The position numbers were made by a program, and so were the translations under genes. From contig NZ_JAFBIQ010000016.1 in assembly GCF_021531315.1 (NCBI RefSeq), positions 1 to 53,141 on the forward strand: a stretch of DNA of 53,141 bases, read 5' to 3'. Positions 17,701 through 25,855 of this stretch are shown here, piece after piece (the stretch's first letter is position 1; the number at the start of each line of letters is the position of its first letter). Source of the DNA: Oscillibacter valericigenes. Its GTDB lineage: Bacteria > Bacillota > Clostridia > Oscillospirales > Oscillospiraceae. The notes under the pieces were generated by a model, which saw nothing but the letters and a program-made list of their open reading frames with translations, did not search any database and was not told the DNA's origin.

Positions 17701-20696
17701 TCTTCGGTGTCATTTTTGTAGTATGGTTGGAATACAGTTACCTCGTTTCGAATTTTCTGGCGAAAATCTGCAGTTTTTTGCAGTGCAAGCAGCACGAGTT
17801 CCCAGGAAGTATCAATTCCTTTATACCAGACGCCGTATTTTTCTGCCAGTTCGCTGTCTGCCGGATCAAAATCCTGTACAATTTCCATCATATCTGACAC
17901 AAGGCGAATTGCTTCCAGAAGATTGGCATATGTGTCCAGCACCATGCTGATGTTTTGAAAATCGGTATCTTCATATTGGAAGCTATCCCCAAATGCCTCC
18001 ATCAAATTCTTGCATTCACATCCCATGTCCTCTCGGGTTTGCCCAATATCCTGTAATGTTGTCAATGCAGCAATGATGGTTTTGTCATCGATTTTCTGGG
18101 AAACGTTTCTGTACAAAAGTTTCATTTGTCGCTGATCTGCATAGTAGCTGCCCCTCACATATTTCAAAATAGAGGTATACTGCAACTTATATCGAACCAG
18201 CATTTCCTGATAATTGACACCCAAAACTTCCTTTTCAAAATTCTGAAGCAAGTCAGATTGCATGGAATGAATTTTGTCCGCTTTCTGCTGTGCGCCTAAG
18301 AGTTCCTTTCTGCAAGCTTCAATCAGCTTTCCTGTGTCAATCGCCGACATTGCACTGTTCCCGGCAATAATTGCGTGCAATTTTTGCAGCTCTGCTTCCA
18401 GTGCTTCAAAAGTAACCAGCTGATCAGCATTTGACGTCAACTGTTCCTCAGTAGCGGAAATTACATCATACAGCTTCTTGAGCTCTGCCGCTTTCTGCTG
18501 GAAGGTTTCCTTTCTTTGTTCATATGTTTGAGCATCACTGCTTAACTGGATTAGGTTTTCTGCTTGAATCCATTGCTCAGGGAGCAGATCATCTGGTCGG
18601 GAAACAACGCTGATACCTGGATAATAATTTTCTTGGAGAGCGTTTGTCAGAGAGCTATAGGCTTCATGGTAACGAGACAAAACAACCTTATAATCAATAT
18701 CAAAGATGCCCTCGGCAAAGTCTTGAGAAATTTGTCCTTTTATTGCATTGATTGTCCGTGCTTGTCCTTCAGCTATTTGGCGTTCATTTTGAATGAGCGC
18801 CAAATCTTCAGCCTGCTGCTGCATCCGTAAAAGTTCCGGAACACCCTCTGCACATTTGGAAAGCATCTCTTTGGCACCGCAGATTTTTTCCACACTGTCC
18901 AAATCGGCAAAAGTGTGAGGTTCCAGTTCGCAGATTCCCTGTCCATTGATTACTGCATACTGGGATTGCAATTCAGTAAGTTTTCTGGCAAAGCCCGATG
19001 TTTTTTCTTCATATACCGAAATTCCGTTAGATAACGATATAACATTAGGTTCTGATATCCAACTATAAGGAATGCCGGGAGATTTTTTGGCAACTGCCAG
19101 CAAATCTATTCCTTTTTTCAGATTTTCATAAGAATGCTCAAAAGTCAAATATACTGAGGAAAAAATATCGTTTGCTTGAGAAGCGCACCTGCTAAGACTG
19201 CTGGCAAGTGCAGGAAATCGTGCGCTCACATCATGCCGCAGCTCATTTGTGACAACCGGTACAATCGATCCACGCCAAGGATTACCATTAAAGTCTTCCG
19301 ACATTTTCCCGATTGTGTTCTTAAAAGCGTTGAGCACATATAAATACCGACGATACTGTTCAGCAGAAGTGCTACGGATATCTGGTATGCTGAATATAAC
19401 ATCTGGGTAATCATCAAGTTCGGCAAGCGTTCCATTGACTTGATAGATTGTCATATTGAGCGGACTAACTGTTTCGAAAATCTGTTCCGCATACTGGTTC
19501 AGCTTTTCTTTATCTTGGTACAGCGTCTCCAGTTTCATATATGCTTCATCGCTCAACTGCGCTTTGTTGCGAGCAAGGCTCAGTGCTTTTCGCAACTGCT
19601 CAAGTACAGCTTTTTTATTTGCTTTATGACTATGCAGAACCAAACAAAAATCGTCCAATCCGGCTGAGGTCAACCGCTTGTGTACGACATTCAGTGCGGC
19701 CATCTTTTCGGATACAAACAGCACCTTTTTCCCATCAGCTAAGCATTCTGCAATAATATTGGTGATTGTCTGACTTTTACCTGTTCCGGGAGGTCCCTGC
19801 AAAACAAAACTAACACCTTTTTTTGCACACAGAATTGCCTCTTGCTGGCTGGAATCTGCGTCCACTACCTGAAACACATCAACGGGCTTTAGCTTTTTGT
19901 CAAAGTCATAGTCATTGAGCTCTTCCGGGATGTGTTGTGCTGCAGAAGTATCTCCTGCGATTGTACGCACGATAGGATTGGAAACAACATTTTCCTTGTT
20001 TCTGGCCAAATCGCTGTACATATTGATTTTCAAGAAAGAGAACAGGCTGAGTCCAACTTCAGGCGTTACCGTCCAGTTGTTGTTTTTTACCGCTTTCTGA
20101 ACTGCATTCAGATAGTTTTGTAACCCGAGATCTTCATCAAATTCTGGGAAGGTCAATCCGAAATCGTTCTCCATCTTGTACTTTAATGCCGGATTTACCA
20201 CAATTTCATCATCGGTCATTTGCAACACAAACGGAGAGGAAATGGACTCTACAGTCAGACTGACAGGGACAAGCAAAAGCGGTGATACGATTTGCTCGGT
20301 ACTATAATCAGCTTCAGTCCATTTCAAAAAGCCAAAGGCCAAGTACAGGATATTTATGCCCTGTTCTTCTATCGCCATTTTCGCTTTATTTCGGAGATTT
20401 CTCAGAGTTCGCTGCAACTCTTTTACGTTCTGATTAGTTGTTACATCAGAAGATGTAAGGAAACCGTTGTCAATATCATATTCCACGTCCGTTTCTTCTT
20501 GGGGTTCACGATAATATGGGAATTCCAATGGATTGTCATTCTCCACAAAACTCTCCCAAAGCTCAAAAATTTCGGGAGTCTTGATAGATAGCGTAGACCG
20601 CTTCGTTTCACGATAATTGATAAGACGATTCCGCTTTCCTAAATCAAGTAATTTGTTCTTCCAAATTTCGACTTTTTGATCTATCCCTGCCGGCAT
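14793..20696 (-). CDS. DUF4011 superfamily-1 helicase fused to a PD-(D/E)xK nuclease and DUF3320
   Basis: 1967 residues, very large. The N-terminal DUF4011 domain opens with IWKNKLLDLGKRNRLINYR. Walker A (GPPGTGKSQTITN) is near residue 305 and Walker B (TVIFDEASQVCTE) near 1355, so about 1000 residues, largely helical, separate the two halves. Helicase motifs continue with IAGDSKQLPPTSF, LWHYRSRHEHLI, VQGDERDTII and LNVAITRAKYNV. The MTES_1575/Vsr-like nuclease follows at about 1650-1750 (SPFEKAVYDF, YRIDMAV, LGIECDGAAYH, the E, D and ExD-type residues intact), then DUF3320. The second ATG (20694-20696) is chosen since GGAGG abuts the first. Such fusions sit in defence islands; a restriction-like role is inferred. 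Confidence 0.9.
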   Translation of the reverse strand: MPAGIDQKVEIWKNKLLDLGKRNRLINYRETKRSTLSIKTPEIFELWESFVENDNPLEFPYYREPQEETDVEYDIDNGFLTSSDVTTNQNVKELQRTLRNLRNKAKMAIEEQGINILYLAFGFLKWTEADYSTEQIVSPLLLVPVSLTVESISSPFVLQMTDDEIVVNPALKYKMENDFGLTFPEFDEDLGLQNYLNAVQKAVKNNNWTVTPEVGLSLFSFLKINMYSDLARNKENVVSNPIVRTIAGDTSAAQHIPEELNDYDFDKKLKPVDVFQVVDADSSQQEAILCAKKGVSFVLQGPPGTGKSQTITNIIAECLADGKKVLFVSEKMAALNVVHKRLTSAGLDDFCLVLHSHKANKKAVLEQLRKALSLARNKAQLSDEAYMKLETLYQDKEKLNQYAEQIFETVSPLNMTIYQVNGTLAELDDYPDVIFSIPDIRSTSAEQYRRYLYVLNAFKNTIGKMSEDFNGNPWRGSIVPVVTNELRHDVSARFPALASSLSRCASQANDIFSSVYLTFEHSYENLKKGIDLLAVAKKSPGIPYSWISEPNVISLSNGISVYEEKTSGFARKLTELQSQYAVINGQGICELEPHTFADLDSVEKICGAKEMLSKCAEGVPELLRMQQQAEDLALIQNERQIAEGQARTINAIKGQISQDFAEGIFDIDYKVVLSRYHEAYSSLTNALQENYYPGISVVSRPDDLLPEQWIQAENLIQLSSDAQTYEQRKETFQQKAAELKKLYDVISATEEQLTSNADQLVTFEALEAELQKLHAIIAGNSAMSAIDTGKLIEACRKELLGAQQKADKIHSMQSDLLQNFEKEVLGVNYQEMLVRYKLQYTSILKYVRGSYYADQRQMKLLYRNVSQKIDDKTIIAALTTLQDIGQTREDMGCECKNLMEAFGDSFQYEDTDFQNISMVLDTYANLLEAIRLVSDMMEIVQDFDPADSELAEKYGVWYKGIDTSWELVLLALQKTADFRQKIRNEVTVFQPYYKNDTEELSEHAVIKVLLALRQLDAEREKCNVVCPHFIFVFDAVFEYENTDFKLVDALLTTYTAFIQAQSILVDMDAMMQELNLQEADLREQYGFFYEGMATSWQDIRDALDWTIEFKKEIDKYQPNDEFVKCICSGGEIIKKCGTYQETIANALRETDKDFQWFLSLFGEPELYAQMDLQVLANRIQRCANGLFLLEEWIDFVNARKDCEKEGLFEYVQQIQEQKIKPYQILPIFQKRFFRLWLDAVLPEYPAVLNFRRLNQENTIREFCELDRMQFEIAKARIKSKLINDLPLLDKFTSGMDEVGILKRELGKQRKIMPIRKLFRHIPNLLLVLKPCLMMSPLSVSLFLEADTYQFDTVIFDEASQVCTENAIGAIARGKQVVIAGDSKQLPPTSFFSASTSDTDDYDTDDEEDDDSAAYESILDEANLLPERTLLWHYRSRHEHLIAFSNAKIYHNNLITFPSNVDRVPDNGVEYFYVKEGFYDRGGKKGNVPEAKRVAELVFEHFKKHPNRSLGVIAFGEVQQQAIETMLREMRLRNQQYERFFNEEKEDAFFIKNLENVQGDERDTIIFSVGYAKDAAGVFRMNFGPLSKSGGERRLNVAITRAKYNVKLVGSILPTDIDVDRVSAEGPKLLRSYIDFAINGIDSLQREVTESDIVQHDSPFEKAVYDFLDRKGYKLATQVGCSGYRIDMAVKHPTISGQYVLGIECDGAAYHSAKTARERDRLRQDVLENMGWKIYRIWSTDWIKDPVTEGNRLIEAIEDALKNYGIDEPVSSKVEVDAEDFVSLEEKAVSIEDIENPYGFEEEQQVSFAHLSRNSSGYLSGADCIMEIVNRLYPVHYDLICQHLAPLLGNTKATVKVKREVDYQLQQLGKKLIRKGDFFFPAGYTKVSPRVNSRKINHISTEELAEAMYRVLSKSVGLTKELLCAETARAYNFHRMTQNITSAINEAFELLVKQERIEIIEGKVSISK

Positions 20697-20718
20697 CGTA
20701 GCCATCCTCCATTTTCTG

Positions 20719-20946
20719 TTATTCCAGATTTGCTCCCGCCTCTTTGCTGGGGGTTATTTCCATAATATCGCCTATATCGCAGCCAAGCGCCGTGCAAATT
20801 TTAACCAAAGATTCGGTGGAAACATTTTCATTTCTGCCTAACTTAGCGATCAATGCCGGACTGACACCAGACAGGCGCTGCAAGTCCTTTTTCTTCATGT
20901 CACGATCAATAAGCAACTTCCAAAGCTTTTTATAACTAACTGACAT
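20719..20946 (-). CDS. XRE-family HTH regulator
   Basis: 75 residues. The whole protein is a Cro/C1-type helix-turn-helix: KLWKLLIDRDMKKKDLQRLS, VSPALIAKLGRNENVSTESL, and a C-terminal LGCDIGDIMEI. It ends 22 bases before the helicase-nuclease start and probably shares its transcript, making it the likely repressor of that gene. I chose the ATG of MSVSYKK (20944-20946), preceded by GGATGGTG; the frame extends eleven codons upstream but has no better ribosome site there. Confidence 0.85.
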   Translation of the reverse strand: MSVSYKKLWKLLIDRDMKKKDLQRLSGVSPALIAKLGRNENVSTESLVKICTALGCDIGDIMEITPSKEAGANLE

Positions 20947-21152
20947 AATTGAGACACCATCCATGTAGAATAAACGCATTCAATATTATAACAAGAAAAT
21001 TCTGTAACAGCAATATAACTACACGGATATGAAGAAAATTTTCGGAAAATCTCACGGATAACGCATAGGTGTTTGCTATACTGCGGGAACGGCATAATTA
21101 CAGGTTCTTTTAGATGTAATCCATCGAGAGAGTTTACCTTGTTGTGTTTGAT

Positions 21153-21620
21153 TTACCTGAAATCATTATGTGGTAAGGCTGTTACCTGGATTAACCCCTT
21201 GCCCTCTCTCTTCCTTGCATATTCGAGAAGATCTTTTGCATTGCTGGCGGGATGCCACGCATAGGCAATGAGGAAATCGGTATGATCGACCACATACCGA
21301 TTTGCCCGAACAATGGCAACCTTGCGGGGTACACTTTCCATGCCTGGAGGATAATAAGTGCTGTCAAACCCATCTGGTACAGGAATAGGGCGCTCTGCTG
21401 GATGGTAAGGTAACAATAGGGTCAGTTCGACTTCTGGATGGTTTTGTTTTGCGGTTTTTACGGCTTTTGCCGCAAGACCGTCAAAACATCCATAACGACC
21501 AACAATAAATTCAGTAACACCGTAGCGGATTATATGCGTCTCAACAGCGGCGTAAAGTGATGGATAAATTTCTTCCGATGCTTCTCTATGTCCAATAAAG
21601 AAACAACTCTTCCTGCTCAT
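21153..21620 (-). CDS. SLOG-domain-like protein
   Basis: 155 residues. The opening CFFIGHREASEEIYPSLYAA, then TEFIVGRYGCFDGLAAKAVK and LLPYHPAERP, is the Rossmann-like pattern of the YpsA/DUF1273 branch of the SLOG superfamily. Late motifs are VDHTDFLIAYAWHPASN and LEYARKREGKGLIQV, which also match that branch. SLOG proteins bind nucleotides or nucleotide-derived signals and recur in antiviral systems. I chose the ATG at 21618-21620, with AAAGAG nine bases upstream; a TTG three codons earlier lacks spacing. The neighbours are the XRE/helicase pair and a divergent XRE gene, so it may be part of the same defence cargo. Confidence 0.78.
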   Translation of the reverse strand: MSRKSCFFIGHREASEEIYPSLYAAVETHIIRYGVTEFIVGRYGCFDGLAAKAVKTAKQNHPEVELTLLLPYHPAERPIPVPDGFDSTYYPPGMESVPRKVAIVRANRYVVDHTDFLIAYAWHPASNAKDLLEYARKREGKGLIQVTALPHNDFR

Positions 21621-21736
21621 TGCAATCAACTCTTTATAGTTGTGTATATCGTTAAAATTATACGATTAAAATGATTAAAAGGCAACGATAAACAAAAGTA
21701 TAATTTACGAAGAACACAAGCAAAGAGGTGATGCAA

Positions 21737-22042
21737 GTGAAGGATATTCTCTCTGCCATAACCGCATATCGAGAGGATCGAGGCTGGACGGAGTATCAGC
21801 TTGCAGAACGCTCTGGTTTGCCTCAATCTACGATCTCCTCATGGTATCGCAAGAATATGGTTCCCACTATTCCGTCGTTGGAAAAAATCTGCATGGCTTT
21901 TGGCATCACGCTTTCTCAGCTATTCGCAGAAGAAGATTCACCGGTTACTCTGACTGATTCACAAAGGAAGCTGCTGGAACGATGGTCGAGATTGAGTGAA
22001 GAGCAACAAGCCGTAGTGTTTGCTTTGATTGACAAAATGTAA
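21737..22042 (+). CDS. XRE-family HTH regulator with C-terminal tail
   Basis: 101 residues from a GTG start eight bases after AAAGAGG. An ATG two codons upstream (21731) is only two bases from the ribosome site, so I prefer the GTG. The DNA-binding part is DILSAITAYREDRGWTEYQL, AERSGLPQSTISSWYRKN and SLEKICMAFGITLSQLF. A short acidic linker and a helical tail (LLERWSRLSEEQQAVVFAL) follow, typical of clostridial regulators of this size. It is transcribed away from the SLOG gene across a 117-base divergent region and ends at a strong terminator. Confidence 0.86.
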   Translation: MKDILSAITAYREDRGWTEYQLAERSGLPQSTISSWYRKNMVPTIPSLEKICMAFGITLSQLFAEEDSPVTLTDSQRKLLERWSRLSEEQQAVVFALIDKM

Positions 22043-22043
22043 A

Positions 22044-22089
22044 AAAGCCGCCAGAAGCAGCATCGCATGGATGTGCCTCTGGCGGCTTT
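22044..22089. terminator. Bidirectional terminator between XRE and DUF6061 genes
   Basis: AAAGCCGCCAGA (22044-22055) pairs perfectly with TCTGGCGGCTTT (22078-22089). It follows the XRE stop directly and faces the DUF6061 stop, so it probably serves both converging genes. Confidence 0.85.
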
Positions 22090-22094
22090 GCTTA

Positions 22095-22346
22095 TCAATC
22101 GAAATCTAACTGTGGAGCCTCCGTTACGGTTCGCAGATATTCTTCCGGATTGCCATTCAAAATCAATTCCGCATAGGACAGCGGATCGTTGTAGATGAGC
22201 CAGTCCAGTTCAGACCGCTGGAAACGGCTATTTGCCACCTCATCCTCAACAGCGGTACAGTTAATAGAAATCATGCTGCCGTCAGAATATCTTAGTTCAA
22301 CGCAGCCGGTATCCATGTTAAATTCACAGGAAAGTAATGTTTTCAT
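22095..22346 (-). CDS. DUF6061 family small protein
   Basis: 83 residues, starting MKTLLSCEFNMDTGCVELRY with GGAGG nine bases before the ATG (22344-22346). The N-terminal half is a run of short beta strands (CVELRYSDGSMISINCTAVE), the C-terminal half is helical with LDWLIYNDPLSYAELILNG. Proteins of this kind, DUF6061, are common passengers in clostridial mobile elements; no function is known. It sits between the XRE terminator and the terminator of the integrase transcript. Confidence 0.72.
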   Translation of the reverse strand: MKTLLSCEFNMDTGCVELRYSDGSMISINCTAVEDEVANSRFQRSELDWLIYNDPLSYAELILNGNPEEYLRTVTEAPQLDFD

Positions 22347-22375
22347 AATGCTATCCTCCAATATTGGCTCTGTTA

Positions 22376-22421
22376 AGAAGAAAAACTCCCGCCTAATTCC
22401 TGTTAGGAATCAGACGGGAGT
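22376..22421 (-). terminator. Terminator of the integrase transcript
   Basis: ACTCCCG (22385-22391) pairs with CGGGAGT (22415-22421), extended by the inner stem ATTCC/GGAAT. On the minus strand the hairpin is followed by TTTTTCTTCTT. It lies beyond the integrase stop and the palindrome at 22432-22502. Confidence 0.7.
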
Positions 22422-22431
22422 TTCGTATGCA

Positions 22432-22508
22432 CCCGAAAACCGTCAGCTAACAGTTGATAAGTGATTTAGTTCCTTATCACTGTTAAGCCAACGGTTTCGG
22501 GGTTTTTT
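22432..22508. repeat. Long imperfect palindrome beside the integrase (attachment site candidate)
   Basis: Outer arms CCCGAAAACCGT (22432-22443) and ACGGTTTCGGGG (22491-22502) enclose inner arms GCTAACAGTTGATAAG (22446-22461) and CTTATCACTGTTAAGC (22473-22488). The right half, inverted, matches the sequence 3' of tRNA-fMet (5965-5987) in 21 of 23 bases. The place, just after the integrase gene, is usual for an attP/attR region. It may also act as an RNA hairpin. The rest of the 22509-22682 gap holds nothing I can recognise. Confidence 0.55.
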
Positions 22509-22682
22509 CTTTGCTCTATTGCAATTTGCATTTCTTTTTCTCGAAGAGCCTTGCCCCATTTTTTCATCAAATATTATCCCTCATACAAAATATCTCCTTT
22601 GTCGTTCTATTTTAATTCTTCAGCCCGCCCGCTATTGGTGTTTGCAGTAAAGTAGGCAGTGCGACGGGAATTGCATTTCCCT

Positions 22683-24074
22683 TCAAGCGTTATTTGCTGT
22701 TATTCTTTCCCGCTGCGAGAAATCCGGCAGCGGGATGCCGGCAAATTTCGCTCTTTTTTTCGCTCCGTTGAGCCGTGGCGCGTTGTTGAACTGCTCTCCA
22801 TTCAGGTAGTCCGTCATGGAGGTGATCGCCTCCCGTTCGATGTCCTCGCTCTTGTGAAGATACTTCCTTGTTGTCTCGATGGACGAGTGTCCCAAGATCC
22901 CCTGAACAATGTTGAGCGGCGTCCGTTCCTCCACCAGCCGCGTTGCCAGTGTGTGCCGCAGAGCATGAGGATTAACCTTTTTGATCTCACATCGCTTTGA
23001 TATGGCGTTGAGTCGGATCTCAAAGCTCTTGGGGTCAATGTGCGTCCCTGCTCTTGACGGAAACAACAGATTATCCGGATTGGGCCAGCTGGAGTGAGCA
23101 AGCGTGTAGAGATGCCGGATCAACAGCTCGCACAAGCCGTCCGAAATAGCGATCTCGCGGTTCGATGTCTTTGTCTTGGGCGTACTTTGAACGATCAGGT
23201 GCGTTTTCTTCTTCGGGTCGTAATTCAAAATCCTGATGTTCGGATTATCCAACGACAGGGCCTCCGTTTTTACCCGAATCAGATTTTTGTTGATCCGCAG
23301 TGTCTGCCGTTCCAAGTCAAGGTCCGCAATCTCCAACGCAAGCAGCTCGCCCACACGGAAGCCAACGAACAGATCGGTCAAGATCGCTATGCGCTGCGTT
23401 TCCTTCATGACCTCCTCCATAAAAATCTGCATTTCAGAGGGACTCAAAACACGCATCTCCTTTGCGACGACCTCCGGCCTTGTTGTGCTCAGTGTCGGGT
23501 TGCACGGGAGCTTGTACTTGCTTTGAGCGTATGTGAAAAAGTCCTTGAGGATCATGTGATGATTGCGAAGCGTTTTGGGGGACAGTCCGCCGTTCCGCCC
23601 GTCCATACGCGCACCGTTGAGTTGTTTCTTTTGGTAATATTCCTGTATCACATCCGGACTGATCTGATACAGGAGCATTTCATCAAAGGCAGGAGCAAAG
23701 TGCGTGTGGTAGATGTCTAAATAGCTTGCGTAGGTCGATGGCTTTCTGGTCGGCGGGGACTTGTAAAGACGAAGCCAGTCCACAAAAGCATCCTTGAATT
23801 GCGCTTCCGACTCCATTGAATGCCCAAGGCGTTTTTGCATTTCTTCCTTTTGGGCATCCTCTCGTTTTGAAGCCTCCTCCAAAGCCTTCATGTGTTCCTG
23901 TTCCGCAAGCCACTCTTCCTTTCTCTGCTTGCAGATCGCCTTTGTTTTCCCCTTAAACGATTTCCTTTCCGGAGCGCCGTTTTCTTTCCTGCCGATCATG
24001 ATTTGATGTACCCATGTGCGATCGGGGAGCTGCCACCAGCTCCCTTCGCCATTTGCACGACGCTTATTTGCCAT
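22683..24074 (-). CDS. int: Tyrosine site-specific integrase
   Basis: 463 residues. The basic N-terminus (MANKRRANGEGSWWQL) resembles the AP2-like arm-binding domain, followed by a SAM-like core-binding domain (about 95-200) and the catalytic domain. The active-site residues are visible: Arg in LTDLFVGFRVGELLALEIAD, HALRHTLATRL (His-x2-Arg), and LGHSSIETTRKYLH (His ... Tyr). It is of the Tn916/ICE type. I place the start at the ATG at 24072-24074, since GGAGGTTACC precedes it; four codons upstream there is another ATG without a ribosome site. The excisionase gene lies 48 bases upstream in the same direction. Confidence 0.93.
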   Translation of the reverse strand: MANKRRANGEGSWWQLPDRTWVHQIMIGRKENGAPERKSFKGKTKAICKQRKEEWLAEQEHMKALEEASKREDAQKEEMQKRLGHSMESEAQFKDAFVDWLRLYKSPPTRKPSTYASYLDIYHTHFAPAFDEMLLYQISPDVIQEYYQKKQLNGARMDGRNGGLSPKTLRNHHMILKDFFTYAQSKYKLPCNPTLSTTRPEVVAKEMRVLSPSEMQIFMEEVMKETQRIAILTDLFVGFRVGELLALEIADLDLERQTLRINKNLIRVKTEALSLDNPNIRILNYDPKKKTHLIVQSTPKTKTSNREIAISDGLCELLIRHLYTLAHSSWPNPDNLLFPSRAGTHIDPKSFEIRLNAISKRCEIKKVNPHALRHTLATRLVEERTPLNIVQGILGHSSIETTRKYLHKSEDIEREAITSMTDYLNGEQFNNAPRLNGAKKRAKFAGIPLPDFSQRERITANNA

Positions 24075-24122
24075 GGTAACCTCCAATTCTCATCTTTCAT
24101 TATGATAATTGAAGATTTTGCC

Positions 24123-24311
24123 TCATTGTTTCGCAACGCCGGCGCTTTCGAGCCATGCGTAGAAGCCCTCTGCCGGTATCCGGTAATTCTTCCCAATTTT
24201 GATGACCGGAAATGCCTTGCTGTGAATTAAATTATAAGCAACATTCGTCCCAATTTTGAGAGTTCGCTGAATATCCCTCACGGTCAAAAAGTCGTATTTT
24301 GCTTCACACAT
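24123..24311 (-). CDS. xis: Excisionase-like MerR/HTH_17 DNA-binding protein
   Basis: 62 residues, starting MCEAKYDFLTVRDIQRTLKI with GAAAGGAGC before the ATG. The winged-helix pattern (VRDIQRTLKIGTNVAYNLIH, FPVIKIGKNYRIPAEGF) is the DNA-binding form found in Tn916-type excisionases, which bend attachment-site DNA to favour excision. It forms a transcript with the integrase behind the promoter at 24384-24412. Confidence 0.85.
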   Translation of the reverse strand: MCEAKYDFLTVRDIQRTLKIGTNVAYNLIHSKAFPVIKIGKNYRIPAEGFYAWLESAGVAKQ

Positions 24312-24383
24312 AAAAAGCTCCTTTCTGCGCTGCGTGCCAAGGTCTATTCATTTTTCGAGGTACATTGCTGACTCATAAAGCTA

Positions 24384-24412
24384 TTTTACGACAACTCCCT
24401 GAGCTAATCAAT
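24384..24412 (-). promoter_or_regulatory. Promoter of xis-int
   Basis: On the minus strand TTGATT (complement of 24407-24412) and TAAAAT (complement of 24384-24389) are 17 bases apart. The -10 is 73 bases before the excisionase start codon. The gap from 24312 to 24475 holds no other recognisable feature. Confidence 0.5.
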
Positions 24413-24475
24413 ATATCTCATCGTCCTTTGGCACAAATATTTTGAAATCCTTACGCCGGAAAAATAGCTGACGAC

Positions 24476-24513
24476 AAGAGGAGATGCTCCCGCGAACGGG
24501 AGCATCTCCTCTT
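24476..24513 (-). terminator. Terminator of the sigma-like gene at 24603
   Basis: A perfect 17-base stem, AAGAGGAGATGCTCCCG with its complement, closes on a CGAA loop. It lies about 90 bases after the stop of the 24603 gene. The T run is short on either strand. Confidence 0.75.
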
Positions 24514-24602
24514 TTGACGAGTATAATTATATCACATGACTATGCGACAGCGCAAGTACATCAACCGCGACATTTTTGCGACATTTTGAAAATATGAGCG
24601 TC

Positions 24603-25091
24603 TTACCCGTTGTAGCGTTCCGAGTAAGCGTACATTTCCGCAAGATTATCAACAGCATCCTTTCTGATCCGTTCGATGGTGCGAACAGTCAGGCCGTGTT
24701 GTTCTGCCGCTTTTTTCGTAGATACCCCTTCCATGTAAACCATGCGCACAACCTCTGCCTGGCGCTTTTCAAGAAGCGAGATGTAGTACAGGAGCTTCTT
24801 CTGCCACCGTTCGAGAATAAAGAGTTCATCGGCGATCTCCTTGGCAGATTCAGCATTCAGCTGCTTGGCCTGCTCCTCATAGTTGAGGGCAATATAGAGT
24901 GTCTTGTTGGAAATATGTCCTTTGGAATGACCTGCACCTTCTCCGCTTCCATAGTTCATGGCCTCGATTTGCTCCGTCACGCCAACCTCGGAGGGATGCT
25001 CCAGATCATAGCGCAAAACGGCGATCTTCCGCTCACGGTCATGGTAGGTCTCCAGCAGCTTTATCACATAATTCTTCATTTCAGCGTTCAT
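24603..25091 (-). CDS. Sigma-region-4-like HTH protein (phage/element type)
   Basis: 162 residues. The N-terminal part is helical (MKNYVIKLLETYHDRERKIA). Near residue 105-150 comes LLEKRQAEVVRMVYMEGVST and KAAEQHGLTVRTIERIRKDA, a sigma-70 region 4-type helix-turn-helix like those in DUF1492/ArpU phage regulators of late genes. The ATG at 25089-25091 has AAAGGAA at a good distance. The frame is open far upstream, to 25298, but that stretch has no ribosome site and a composition unlike protein. It stands alone, bounded by a strong terminator. Confidence 0.75.
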   Translation of the reverse strand: MNAEMKNYVIKLLETYHDRERKIAVLRYDLEHPSEVGVTEQIEAMNYGSGEGAGHSKGHISNKTLYIALNYEEQAKQLNAESAKEIADELFILERWQKKLLYYISLLEKRQAEVVRMVYMEGVSTKKAAEQHGLTVRTIERIRKDAVDNLAEMYAYSERYNG

Positions 25092-25469
25092 AACGTTTTC
25101 CTTTCTATTCCCAGATTTTGAATTTGAGTACATGAACGCAGGAGGTGGTGAACGGCAGCGGGGCTGCGTCCGCTCACCTTCTATGAGAAAAATAAAAGTC
25201 TCCTTGGACGTAGCCCATGGAGGTTTGCATATAGATAATGTGTTAAAGCTCCTGCCTATATGCTGAAAAATTTCATACCAGAGGGCAAGCGCGCACATAA
25301 AACAATTGAGCCAAATACGTGCGTTCTGACGTCGGCAAAGCGCCCTATACGCTAAGAGAATTTCATCATGTACCTCCCGTTTTATGATTTATAAAACACT
25401 ACGAGGCGACGAAATAACACATTTAATGTGGACATACTGCTCTATACGATTATATCGAGGTACGTTATA
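25092..25469. other. Intergenic region before the XRE pseudogene
   Basis: About 380 bases. I find no protein frame with a ribosome site, no tRNA and no clear repeat. AT-rich stretches around 25384-25465 could hold the promoter of the pseudogene at 25470. Confidence 0.4.
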
Positions 25470-25805
25470 ATGCAGGAAGCGAAAAAGATCCTGGGCATAG
25501 CAATCCGTGTTGCGCGTAAGAAAAAGCGTATTACATGAGAAAATCTGGTGGGATAGATCGGCGTACAGACTCGTATGGTTCTTGAGATGGAAAATGGTCG
25601 TGGAAATCCTCACTTCGACGGATTCTTTGCAGCAGTACGGCTGTTGGATATCCCTTCTAATGATATTTTCTACTATGACCGGACACCTTCAACGGATACT
25701 GATAAATTTCCTCAGGAGTTATCTTCGTTTGGCGAGTCCGAACAGCGTCTGGCTTTGGCCACAGCTAAAGCCGTTCTGCAGCAGTTCAGAAAAGAGAGAA
25801 CATAA
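25470..25805 (+). pseudogene. XRE-type regulator with two in-frame stops
   Basis: Reading from the ATG at 25470, the frame gives MQEAKKILGIAIRVARKKKR then IT, a TGA stop at 25536, ENLVG, a TAG stop at 25554, and then IGVQTRMVLEMENGRGNPHF continuing to a TAA at 25803. Bridging the stops restores the expected helix-turn-helix order (helix 2 ENLVG-IGVQTRMVLEME). The tail contains LLDIPSNDIFYY, usual for clostridial XRE regulators. Two independent stops make read-through unlikely, so this is a decayed gene. It is followed by a strong terminator. Confidence 0.8.
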
Positions 25806-25814
25806 GTAAAAAAT

Positions 25815-25855
25815 GGCTGTGAGATGCCAATAACGCTTCTCACAGCCGTTTTATC
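25815..25855 (+). terminator. Terminator after the XRE pseudogene
   Basis: GGCTGTGAGA (25815-25824) pairs perfectly with TCTCACAGCC (25838-25847), followed by GTTTTATC. From 25856 to 26063 I see no gene, only AT-rich sequence. Confidence 0.85.

Noticed and set aside
25536-25556. Selenocysteine or read-through reading of the TGA in the XRE gene
   Set aside because: A TAG follows 18 bases later in the same frame and no SECIS-like hairpin is seen; decay is simpler.
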